A program made the position numbers and the translations under genes. From positions 1 to 21,528 of the forward strand of contig JANLPR010000159.1 of the NCBI GenBank assembly GCA_031367345.1: a stretch of 21,528 bases of DNA, in the 5' to 3' direction. The DNA is from JADKIH01 sp031367345 (GTDB lineage Bacteria; Bacteroidota; Bacteroidia; AKYH767-A; 2013-40CM-41-45). Below, piece by piece: positions 1-7,633 of the stretch. Position 1 is the stretch's first letter; the number at the start of each line of letters is the position of its first letter. The notes under the pieces were generated by a model that worked only from the letters and a program-made list of their open reading frames with translations, made no database searches and was not told where the DNA came from.

Positions 1-280
1 GCGGTCTTTGAAGACTGTGTTTAGTAATTATTGGCGACGGATTACTTATACTTCTGAGCTGATTTTTTAGATTGAGTTATTTTATTACTGGCGACGGATT
101 GGAAATCCGTCGGAGCGGCTTTGAAGAGTGTGGCATTTAAATACTAGTGACGGATTGGAAATTGGTCGGAGCGGCTTTTGAAGATTGTGGCATTTAATTA
201 CTGGCGACGGATTGGAAATCCGTCGGAGCGGCTTTGAAGAGTGTGGCATTTTAATACTAGCGATGGATTACAAACTGACA
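1..280. repeat. Tandem array of hairpin-bearing REP-like repeat
   Basis: At least three near-complete units of about 56 bp (about 85-140, 141-197, 198-254) with partial units at 1-44 and 255-278. Each unit carries an inverted repeat with 9-nt arms CGACGGATT and AATCCGTCG (92-112 and 205-225) around a 3-nt loop, followed by a shared GGAGCGGCTTTGAAGA-type tail. The 141-197 unit has a degraded right arm, so it has drifted. The array begins left of the window. The element recurs in inverse orientation at 7500-7620. No ORF is credible here; from 281 to the guaB promoter I see nothing else. Confidence 0.8.
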
Positions 281-370
281 AACAAGTTTATTTCAGAACT
301 ATATTTATTAAAAAGTAGGTAGATATTGTTTTTGATAATTTTTCGGACACTATAAAGTTCGATTTTTTAC

Positions 371-378
371 TATCTTTG
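371..378 (+). promoter_or_regulatory. -7 promoter element for guaB
   Basis: TATCTTTG matches the Bacteroidota -7 consensus TAnnTTTG exactly and lies 30 bases before the guaB start codon. I see no convincing -33 TTTG at the expected spacing. Confidence 0.6.
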
Positions 379-408
379 CGTGCAACTCTTTTTTAAACAG
401 ATATTCTT

Positions 409-1878
409 ATGGCAGTTGCAAAAAGTCGCTTTCTCGGCGAAGCGCTCACTTACGACGATATTTTATTAGTTCCGGCTTATTCGGAAGTATTACCGAATGA
501 AGTGAATATTATAACAAAACTGACAAGTACGATCAGTTTGAATATTCCAATACTTTCTGCTGCGATGGATACTGTAACTGAATCTGAAATGGCGATTGCC
601 ATGGCACAAGAAGGTGGAATTGGAATGCTTCATAAAAATATGAGTATTGAGCAACAAGCAGCTGAAGTAAAAAAGGTGAAAAGGAGTGAAAGCGGAATTA
701 TCTATGATCCGATTACACTCAACAAAGATGCGCTCGTAAAAGATGCTTTAGCTATTATCAGCGATTTTAAAATAGGAGGAATTCCTGTTATCGATGAGAA
801 TAAAAAACTAATCGGAATTTGTACGAATCGTGATTTACGTTTTGAGAAAAACCCTAATCGGCCGATCTCAGAAATTATGACCAAAGATAATTTGGTGACA
901 ACAACCGGTTTTAAAGATTTAAAAGAAGCAGAAAATATTTTACAAAATTACAAGATTGAAAAACTTCCGATAATAGATAAAAAAGGAACGTTGATTGGAC
1001 TTATTACCTATAAAGATATTTTGAAAGTGCGATCGAGTCCGAATGCTTGTAAAGACGAACATGGGCGATTAAGAGTGGGTGCTGCGATTGGTGTTACGGG
1101 CGATAGTTTGGAAAGGGCCAAGGCATTAGTAGATGCCGGTGTCGATATTATCACCATAGACACTGCACATGGTCATTCAAAAGGCGTTGCTGAACTATTG
1201 AAAAAAGTAAAAAAGCAATTCCCTAAATTACAAGTGATCGTTGGAAATATAGCAACTGCAGAAGCAGCATTATTTTTAGCAAAAGCAGGAGCCGATGCGG
1301 TGAAAGTTGGAATCGGGCCGGGTTCTATTTGCACTACTCGCGTTATTGCAGGAATTGGTGTTCCGCAATTTACAGCCGTGTACGATGTAGCAAAAGCGTT
1401 AAAGAATACAAAAGTAGGTGTAATTGCCGATGGAGGAATACGATTTAGTGGCGATGTGGCTAAGGCAATTGCTGCCGGCGCTCATGCTGTTATGCTCGGT
1501 TCATTATTGGCAGGAACGGAAGAGTCGCCCGGAGAAACGATTATTTACGAAGGACGTAAGTTTAAACTATATCGTGGTATGGGTTCGATAGAAGCAATGC
1601 GAGAAGGTTCGAAGGATCGATACTTTCAATCACAGACCGACGATGTAAAAAAGTTGGTTCCGGAAGGAATCGTTGGTCGAGTTCCTTACAAAGGTCTTGT
1701 TCGCGAAGAGCTTTATCAGTTAGTTGGCGGACTACGAGCAAGTATGGGTTACTGCGGATCAGCTACAATCAACGTTTTACAACAAGCAGAATACATTCGA
1801 ATCACTTCTGCAGGAGTACGTGAAAGTCATCCACATGATGTTAGTATCGTAAAAGAAGCCCCTAATTATCACCGTTAA
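409..1878 (+). CDS. guaB: IMP dehydrogenase
   Basis: Oxidises IMP to XMP with NAD+, the committed step of GTP synthesis, in the cytoplasm. The 489-aa protein has the usual length. An N-terminal barrel segment (TYDDILLVP, residues 14-22) is followed by a CBS pair at about 95-210, then the catalytic barrel. The catalytic loop GIGPGSICTT places the nucleophile at Cys308. IADGGIRFSGD binds the substrate phosphate, and GRVPYKG carries the flap arginine. The ATG start fits the family N-terminus and lies downstream of a perfect -7 element. The gene is followed by 227 bp of noncoding DNA, so it is probably monocistronic. The CBS pair suggests nucleotide control, as known for the family. Nothing is unusual in the sequence. 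Confidence 0.97.
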   Translation: MAVAKSRFLGEALTYDDILLVPAYSEVLPNEVNIITKLTSTISLNIPILSAAMDTVTESEMAIAMAQEGGIGMLHKNMSIEQQAAEVKKVKRSESGIIYDPITLNKDALVKDALAIISDFKIGGIPVIDENKKLIGICTNRDLRFEKNPNRPISEIMTKDNLVTTTGFKDLKEAENILQNYKIEKLPIIDKKGTLIGLITYKDILKVRSSPNACKDEHGRLRVGAAIGVTGDSLERAKALVDAGVDIITIDTAHGHSKGVAELLKKVKKQFPKLQVIVGNIATAEAALFLAKAGADAVKVGIGPGSICTTRVIAGIGVPQFTAVYDVAKALKNTKVGVIADGGIRFSGDVAKAIAAGAHAVMLGSLLAGTEESPGETIIYEGRKFKLYRGMGSIEAMREGSKDRYFQSQTDDVKKLVPEGIVGRVPYKGLVREELYQLVGGLRASMGYCGSATINVLQQAEYIRITSAGVRESHPHDVSIVKEAPNYHR

Positions 1879-2091
1879 CGGAACAAAAAAAATTGAAATT
1901 TTGGGAACAATCATTCTTTATAAGATATGTTGCCAAGAAAATAGATTTCCGATAAATTATTCTTGAAAAAATATAAATGTTATTATAATTTAACATTATT
2001 GCATCTATTTGAAAACCAAAACATTGAATTGAAAATGCTGTTCACCTTACCATCATTTCTCATTTGTTAATTTTTTTAAAATTTGTCCTGT

Positions 2092-2121
2092 TTTGATACC
2101 ACCAATTGATTGTTAAATTTG
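2092..2121 (+). promoter_or_regulatory. Promoter (-33 TTTG, -7 TAAATTTG) for the parvulin gene
   Basis: TTTG at 2092-2095 and TAAATTTG at 2114-2121 are separated by 18 bp, which matches the Bacteroidota primary-sigma promoter layout. It overlaps a possible upstream TTG codon and so favours the ATG at 2151 as the start. Confidence 0.7.
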
Positions 2122-2150
2122 CGCACCTCTTAAACCTAGAAAAAAATTCA

Positions 2151-4109
2151 ATGAAGAGAAAACTCTTTTTATCAGCCGTTTTAATTTTCGGCTTACAAGC
2201 AACTATTTTTGCACAAGCAAACACTGATGCAGTTATTTTAAAGATTGCTAACGAACCCATTTCAAAAAGTGAGTTCGAAAGAGTGTTTAAGAAAAACAAC
2301 ACGAAAGAAACTTCTTTCGACAAAAAAGCAGTGAATGAATACTTGCAGTTGTATATCAATTACAAATTGAAAGTACGTGAAGCACTGGAGTTGGGAATGG
2401 ACACTGCCAAAGCATTTAAAGATGAGTTAGCCGGTTACAGAAAGCAATTAGCACAACCGTATCTTGTAGACAAAGATGTAACAGATAAATTACTTCATGA
2501 AGCATACGATCACATGAAGAGAGATGTACGTGCTAGTCATATCTTAGTGAAATGTGATATAAACGCTCTGCCGAGTGATACATTCTTTGCATTCAACAAG
2601 GCAATGAAAATACGTAGTGAGCTTGTAAAAGGTACTGATTTCGCAACACTTGCAAAGCGTTCGTCAGATGATCCGTCTGTAAAAGATAATGGAGGAGACT
2701 TAGGTTATTTTTCAGCATTACAAATGGTTTATCCGTTTGAAAATGCCGCCTTCATTTTGAAGAAAGACGAGATTTCAATGCCGGTAAGAACACGTTTTGG
2801 TTATCACATTATCAAATTAGTTGATTCTCGTCCTGCACAAGGAGAAGTAAAAGTTGAACACATCATGATAAAAGCCGGTGCTTCTGTAAAAGGCGAAGAT
2901 TCTGTAAAAGCTGCTGCGAAAATAAATGAGATTTATACAAAGCTACAAGCAGGAGAGAAGTTTGAAGACTTAGCTCGTCAATTTTCCGAAGACCAAACGT
3001 CGGCAAAAAACGGAGGAGTGTTGCCTACATTTGGTACCGGTAGAATGGTTCCTGAATTTGAAATGGCGGCCTTTGCTTTAAAATATCCGGGCGACTATTC
3101 TAAGCCTATCAAAACATCTTACGGATGGCACATAATCAAATTACTCGAAACAAAACCGCTTGGAAAATACGAAGAGCTACAAGCTGAGCTAAAACAAAAA
3201 GTTCAGAAAGATTCACGTTCAGAGTTGAGTCGAGCATCTCTAATTGCTCGCGTAAAAGGAAAATATAATTTTAAAGAAGTGCCTAAGGCAAAAGATGAGT
3301 TTATGAAAACGATCGACTCATCATTATCGAATGGTAAATGGACTGCCGACAAAGCCGCTGCACTAAAAGGAAATTTATTTGTTCTTGGCACAAAGACTTA
3401 CTCGCAGCAAGACTTTGCAACTTATATTAATGATCATCAAGTAAAACGTGAATCAGGAATTCCTGCTTTAGTATTGGCCAATACGATGTACAACGATTGG
3501 TCAAACGAAGCACTTGTTTCTTATGAAGAAACGAAATTAGATTCTTTGTATCCAGACTTTAGAAATCTGATGCAAGAATATCGCGATGGAATTCTGCTTT
3601 TCGAATTGACCGATAAAAAAGTATGGTCGAAGGCAGTGAAAGACACATCAGGATTGAAAGAATTTTACGACAAGAATAAAAATAATTACATGTGGGGCGA
3701 TAGAATAGATGCTACCGTTTACACATGTGCTAATGAAGAAATAGCAGCACAGGTTCACAAATTAATGAAAAAGATAGACGATGATGATACGTTGATGGCA
3801 AGAGTAAATAAAAGTTCGCAGTTAAATCTCCAAGTAAAATCGTCAAAATTTTCTAAAGGAGATAATGAATCGGTCGACCAGTTTACGTGGAAAGCAGGAA
3901 TGTCAACTGATAAAAAGATAAACAATCAAATAGTATTTATAAATATTAAATCGGTTTTACCAGCTGCTCCAAAATCATTGGAAGAAGCAAAAGGACTTAT
4001 TACAGCTGATTACCAGAATCTCTTAGAGAAAGAATGGATTGATTCTTTACGAGCAAAATATAAGGTAGAGATCAATCAACCGGTAGTAGACTCAATAGCC
4101 TCAAAGTAA
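2151..4109 (+). CDS. Periplasmic peptidylprolyl isomerase with two parvulin domains
   Basis: A 652-aa exported protein predicted to catalyse proline cis-trans isomerisation and assist folding of envelope proteins. Residues 1-22 form a Sec signal peptide (basic MKRK, hydrophobic core, end near IFAQA). A SurA-like helical N-region with the ISKSEFERVFKK motif follows. Rotamase domain 1 runs from about 126 to 224 (RASHILVK; GGDLGYF; FGYHIIKL). Domain 2 runs from about 233 to 333 (VEHIMIKAG; NGGVLPTFGTGRMVPEFE; YGWHIIKL). A long C-terminal region beyond 340 is not recognised. I chose ATG 2151 rather than a TTG at 2106 because the promoter lies over the latter and the signal peptide starts at 2151. 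It opens a cluster of three folding genes but is cut off from the next two by a terminator at 4133-4167. Confidence 0.9.
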   Translation: MKRKLFLSAVLIFGLQATIFAQANTDAVILKIANEPISKSEFERVFKKNNTKETSFDKKAVNEYLQLYINYKLKVREALELGMDTAKAFKDELAGYRKQLAQPYLVDKDVTDKLLHEAYDHMKRDVRASHILVKCDINALPSDTFFAFNKAMKIRSELVKGTDFATLAKRSSDDPSVKDNGGDLGYFSALQMVYPFENAAFILKKDEISMPVRTRFGYHIIKLVDSRPAQGEVKVEHIMIKAGASVKGEDSVKAAAKINEIYTKLQAGEKFEDLARQFSEDQTSAKNGGVLPTFGTGRMVPEFEMAAFALKYPGDYSKPIKTSYGWHIIKLLETKPLGKYEELQAELKQKVQKDSRSELSRASLIARVKGKYNFKEVPKAKDEFMKTIDSSLSNGKWTADKAAALKGNLFVLGTKTYSQQDFATYINDHQVKRESGIPALVLANTMYNDWSNEALVSYEETKLDSLYPDFRNLMQEYRDGILLFELTDKKVWSKAVKDTSGLKEFYDKNKNNYMWGDRIDATVYTCANEEIAAQVHKLMKKIDDDDTLMARVNKSSQLNLQVKSSKFSKGDNESVDQFTWKAGMSTDKKINNQIVFINIKSVLPAAPKSLEEAKGLITADYQNLLEKEWIDSLRAKYKVEINQPVVDSIASK

Positions 4110-4132
4110 GATAAGTTGAAAAAGCATAATAG

Positions 4133-4167
4133 ACTTCGAAGTGTTCTTTCCTTGAATACTTCGAAGT
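4133..4167 (+). terminator. Intrinsic terminator after the parvulin gene
   Basis: A 14-bp stem (4133-4146 with 4154-4167) including one G-U pair and a 7-nt loop, starting 24 bp after the stop codon. Each arm contains the palindrome ACTTCGAAGT. The tail is T/A-rich rather than a clean T run. Confidence 0.6.
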
Positions 4168-4211
4168 TTATTAATTTATAGAGCAGATGAATCACAATTG
4201 AATAGTTAATA

Positions 4212-4256
4212 ATGGCAGGTCATTTTCGTAAAAATGGTTCTGAAGAAAATAAATAA
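4212..4256 (+). CDS. Possible 14-codon leader ORF
   Basis: ATG to TAA encoding MAGHFRKNGSEENK. Its stop codon directly abuts the TTG start of the next gene (4257). This arrangement could support translational coupling or reinitiation at an otherwise weak TTG start. The evidence is position only; the ORF may be chance. Confidence 0.25.
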   Translation: MAGHFRKNGSEENK

Positions 4257-5117
4257 TTGAAGTATTTAATAAGACATTCGTTTTTTTTCACATTACTTTT
4301 CATTTCGATTTCGTGTAGTTATTTTCGAAAGAGCGATAAGGAAGGTAAGGACGCCATTGCTCGGGCATTTGAATATTACTTGTATAACGAAGATTTACAA
4401 GGAGTAGTTCCTAAGGGAGCGAGTAAGCAAGATAGCATCTCCATAGTCAAAAATTTTATCGACAATTGGTTTCGACAAAAAGTGGTGCTTCATAAAGCTG
4501 AATCTAATTTGGACGAAGAAAAAAAAGATGTTGAGAAAAAATTATTAGAATATAGGAATTCTCTAGTTACTTACGCTTATGAAACTGAACTGATAAAGCA
4601 AAAATTAGATACTGTAGTTAGTGAAGATGAAATTTTATCTTTTTACAAAAACAATCAAGATAATTTTCAGTTGAAGGATAATATTATCAAAGTTATATAC
4701 CTGAAATTAAATAAAAAATCTCCAAAGTTAAGTAAGGCAAAAGAATGGTATAAAAGCAGTTCGACAAAAGACCGTCAATTGTTAGAAGATTATTGCCATC
4801 AATACGCGCTCAACTATTTTTTGGATGATAACACTTGGCTTTTGTTTGATGATCTTTTAAAAGAGATTCCTATTAAAACCTACGACAAGGAGCAATTTTT
4901 ACAAAACAATAGAGTTGTAGAAATTGAAGATTCAACGACGGTGTATTTAGTAAACATTAAAGGGTTCATGATTAAAAACAGCATTTCACCGTTAAGCTTT
5001 GAACGAAATAATATCAAAACAATGATCAACAATCAACGAAAGCTGAAATTGATAGAAGAGATGGAAAAACAGGCCTTTGAGGATGCAAAAAAACGGAATG
5101 ACGTAGAAGTCTATTAA
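4257..5117 (+). CDS. Lipoprotein resembling a SurA chaperone core without rotamase
   Basis: A 286-aa protein with a signal sequence (MKYLIRHSFFFTLLFISISC) ending at Cys20; the lipobox SISC is imperfect, so lipidation is likely but not certain. A helical, charged region follows (KNFIDNWFRQKVVLHKAE, about 65-82; a coiled stretch at about 85-120; VSEDEILSFYKNNQDNFQLKDNIIKVIYLKL, about 121-151). This resembles the helical core of SurA/PpiC chaperones, but no parvulin signature is present. TTG is the only usable start: an ATG ORF upstream ends at the base before it, and the next in-frame Met is far inside. It sits 10 bp before the ATG-adjacent region of the SurA-type gene, so the pair is probably one operon. 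The envelope-chaperone role is inferred from position and architecture. Confidence 0.7.
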   Translation: MKYLIRHSFFFTLLFISISCSYFRKSDKEGKDAIARAFEYYLYNEDLQGVVPKGASKQDSISIVKNFIDNWFRQKVVLHKAESNLDEEKKDVEKKLLEYRNSLVTYAYETELIKQKLDTVVSEDEILSFYKNNQDNFQLKDNIIKVIYLKLNKKSPKLSKAKEWYKSSSTKDRQLLEDYCHQYALNYFLDDNTWLLFDDLLKEIPIKTYDKEQFLQNNRVVEIEDSTTVYLVNIKGFMIKNSISPLSFERNNIKTMINNQRKLKLIEEMEKQAFEDAKKRNDVEVY

Positions 5118-5139
5118 TCTATTAACTTTGGACAAAATT

Positions 5140-6489
5140 ATGAAGAATAAAAAGAATATACTATTTCTGCTGTTTGCATTTTGTATGAGTGTAAATGTAA
5201 AAAGTCAGCAGACCATTGATAAGGTGGTAGCCGTTGTAGGATCGAAAATCATCTTGCATTCTGATATTGAAAAGCAATACGTACAGTTTCTTGCTCAAGG
5301 CGGAACAGAAACATCCGATGTAAGATGCACTATTTTAGACCAGTTGATTTTGCAAAAGCTCATGATCAATCAAGCGGCTATTGACAGTGTAAACGTTTCA
5401 GACAATCAAGTAGAAGGAGAATTGGATAGAAGAATGCGTTTTTACATAAAGCAGATTGGTTCGGAGGAGAAATTAGAAGATTATTTCCATACATCGATTC
5501 GCCAGTTGAAGGCTGAATTCAGAGAAACGATAAAAGAACAATTGTTAGTTCAGACAATGCAATCAAAAATTGGGAAAGACATTTCAGCTTCTCCTAACGA
5601 CGTAAAAGCATATTTCGAAAGTATACCATCCGATAGTTTGCCGTATATAGATGCCGAGATGGAAATAGCACAAATAGTTCGGAAGCCGACAGTTTCGCCT
5701 GCAGCAAGATTAGCCGTAAAGAATCAGCTAGAAGAATATAGGAAAAAAATCACTGATGGAACTGGCGACTTTGCTGTTTTAGCTGCATTGTATTCCAAAG
5801 ATCCAGGCTCAGCAAAAAAAGGTGGAGAACTAGGCTTTTTCGAAAGAGGGTCTATGGTTCCGGAATTTGAAGCTACAGCATTTAAATTGAAGCCGGGAGA
5901 AGTGTCGCAAGTTATTGAAACAAAGTATGGGTTTCATATTCTGCAATTGATAGAACGACGAGGTGATCAAATTAACATTCGTCATATCTTACTCCAACCT
6001 GAAATCGACAATGCTGCTTTAATGAATTGTGTAAATCAATTAGATTCTCTTTCTCACCAAATCAATGCCTTTACAATTTCGTTTGAAGATGCGGCACAAA
6101 AATTTTCGGACGATGAAGAAACCCGAAACAATGGTGGCTTAATGATTAATCCTGAAACAAACACGACGAAACTTTCTCCAGATAAAATAGATCGATTATT
6201 ATTTTTTCAAGTTGACTCAATGAAAATTGGAAGAGTCTCTTCTTCGTTAATCATGAATTCGACAGATGGTAAAACAGCCTATAGAATTGTGATGTTGAAA
6301 AGTCGTACTACGCCTCATAAAGCTAATCTGAAAGACGACTATCAGAAAATTCAGGAGATTGCAACAAGTGAAAAACAGAATAAGGCATTAAGTGATTGGG
6401 TTGCGAAAAAAACAAAAACCACTTTCATTCAATTTAACGACAATGATATCAGTTGTGATTTACTGAAGCATTGGAAGAAAAATAATTAA
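5140..6489 (+). CDS. surA: SurA-type periplasmic peptidylprolyl isomerase
   Basis: A 449-aa exported chaperone/PPIase that probably escorts unfolded outer-membrane proteins. The signal peptide is residues 1-23 (MKNKKNILFLLFAFCMSVNVKSQ). The SurA N-domain follows with the hallmark IDKVVAVVGSKIILHSDIEKQ (about 26-46) and QLILQKLMINQA. Parvulin domain 1 is about 174-272 (GGELGFFERGSMVPEFEATAF; YGFHILQL). Domain 2 starts near 279 (NIRHILLQP) and is more diverged (NNGGLMINPETN). I prefer ATG 5140 over TTG 5128 because it gives a normal signal peptide. The upstream gene ends 22 bp earlier and moxR starts 26 bp after, consistent with one transcription unit. Symbol given on family resemblance. Confidence 0.88.
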   Translation: MKNKKNILFLLFAFCMSVNVKSQQTIDKVVAVVGSKIILHSDIEKQYVQFLAQGGTETSDVRCTILDQLILQKLMINQAAIDSVNVSDNQVEGELDRRMRFYIKQIGSEEKLEDYFHTSIRQLKAEFRETIKEQLLVQTMQSKIGKDISASPNDVKAYFESIPSDSLPYIDAEMEIAQIVRKPTVSPAARLAVKNQLEEYRKKITDGTGDFAVLAALYSKDPGSAKKGGELGFFERGSMVPEFEATAFKLKPGEVSQVIETKYGFHILQLIERRGDQINIRHILLQPEIDNAALMNCVNQLDSLSHQINAFTISFEDAAQKFSDDEETRNNGGLMINPETNTTKLSPDKIDRLLFFQVDSMKIGRVSSSLIMNSTDGKTAYRIVMLKSRTTPHKANLKDDYQKIQEIATSEKQNKALSDWVAKKTKTTFIQFNDNDISCDLLKHWKKNN

Positions 6490-6515
6490 TAGTATAATAT
6501 TAAAAAAAACGACGT

Positions 6516-7484
6516 ATGTCATTAAATTATAGCTCAGACGTAGAAGCAGTAAAAGATCTGGTAATAAAATATAATAAGTTGCGCTCAGAGATCGGCAAAG
6601 TGATTATTGGTCAAGATGAAGTTGTAAGAGACGTATTGATCTCAATTTTTAGTCGCGGTCATTGTTTGTTAGTTGGTGTTCCAGGATTGGCAAAAACATT
6701 ATTGGTAAACACAATTGCACAAACACTAGGGCTAACATACAATCGAATTCAGTTTACACCGGATTTGATGCCATCAGATATTATAGGAACAGAAATATTG
6801 GACGAGTCGCGTCATTTTAAATTTATCAAAGGACCACTTTTTGCAAATATTATTTTGGCCGATGAAATTAACAGAACTCCACCAAAAACACAAAGTGCAT
6901 TATTGGAAGCGATGCAAGAGTATGCAGTAACGGCAGCAGGTAAAAGGTATACACTTGATCAACCATTTTTTGTATTGGCAACACAAAATCCTATAGAGCA
7001 AGAAGGAACTTACCCACTTCCTGAAGCGCAATTAGATCGTTTTATGTTTAATGTAATGCTTACGTATCCTAATTTCGAAGAAGAAGTACAAGTCGTAAAA
7101 AATACAACAAGCGATTACAAACCAAAGTTAGAGAAAGTTATTTCTGCCGAAGAAATCTATTATTTTCAGGATTTAATTAGAAGAATTCCAATTCCGGATA
7201 ACGTATTGCAATATGCAGTTGGCTTGGCCAGTAAAACACGCCCAAATACCCCGGCAGCAACAAAAGAAGTTAACTCATATTTGGCATGGGGTGCAGGACC
7301 AAGAGCATCACAATATTTAGTAGTAGGAGCAAAGTGCCATGCTGTAATCAACGGAAAGTTTTCCCCTGACATAGAAGATGTAAAAGCAGTGGCAGTACCC
7401 ATACTTCGCCATCGAATTGTTAGAAACTACCGCGCAGAAGCCGATGGTGTTTCAATCGAAAAAATTATATCGCAATTATTTTAG
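6516..7484 (+). CDS. MoxR-family AAA+ ATPase
   Basis: A 322-aa cytoplasmic ATPase of the usual MoxR length. Family members act as chaperones or activators, usually alongside a VWA-domain partner. Walker A is GVPGLAKT (54-61), Walker B IILADEIN (112-119), followed by RTPPKTQSALLEAMQE. Sensor 1 lies in LATQNPIEQEGTYPLPEAQLDRF (154-176), and the C-terminal lid contains GAGPRASQYL. The DUF58 and VWA genes normally next to moxR are absent: the downstream neighbour is a convergent mutS2 behind a repeat cluster. Here it is instead linked to the envelope-folding genes upstream (26-bp gap). Its client is unknown from this window. Confidence 0.93.
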   Translation: MSLNYSSDVEAVKDLVIKYNKLRSEIGKVIIGQDEVVRDVLISIFSRGHCLLVGVPGLAKTLLVNTIAQTLGLTYNRIQFTPDLMPSDIIGTEILDESRHFKFIKGPLFANIILADEINRTPPKTQSALLEAMQEYAVTAAGKRYTLDQPFFVLATQNPIEQEGTYPLPEAQLDRFMFNVMLTYPNFEEEVQVVKNTTSDYKPKLEKVISAEEIYYFQDLIRRIPIPDNVLQYAVGLASKTRPNTPAATKEVNSYLAWGAGPRASQYLVVGAKCHAVINGKFSPDIEDVKAVAVPILRHRIVRNYRAEADGVSIEKIISQLF

Positions 7485-7494
7485 GCGCTTCGAC

Positions 7495-7620
7495 CACGCT
7501 CCGACGGATTTGTAATCCGTCGTAACAATTACTTCACCCACGCGCTCCAACGGATTTGTAATCCGTCGTAACAATTGCTTCACCCACGCCGCTCCGACGG
7601 ATTTGTAATCCGTCGCCGCC
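7495..7620. repeat. Three hairpin repeats of the REP-like family, between convergent genes
   Basis: Three copies at a period of about 46-47 bp, each with an inverted repeat around a TGT loop: 7502-7522 and 7595-7615 have perfect 9-bp arms CGACGGATT / AATCCGTCG; the middle copy (7550-7566) keeps 7-bp arms. The linkers are near-identical (GTAACAATTRCTTCACCCACG). The core with its CCGCTC flank is the reverse complement of the element at 85-254. It begins about 10 bp after the moxR stop and ends 14 bp before the mutS2 stop, so it may also stop transcription from both sides, although no T run follows. Confidence 0.85.
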
Positions 7621-7633
7621 GCCACTTTAAAAT

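Noticed and set aside
1..280. Possible CRISPR array
   Set aside because: The units are contiguous near-identical repeats with no unique spacers, the core is a hairpin shared with a second locus, and no cas gene is present.
2106..2150. N-terminal extension of the parvulin gene from a TTG codon
   Set aside because: A well-spaced promoter lies over it, and the signal peptide begins at ATG 2151.
5123..5130. Internal promoter (TAACTTTG) before surA
   Set aside because: It matches the -7 consensus but has no -33 partner and would start transcription only a few bases before the ATG; probably chance.
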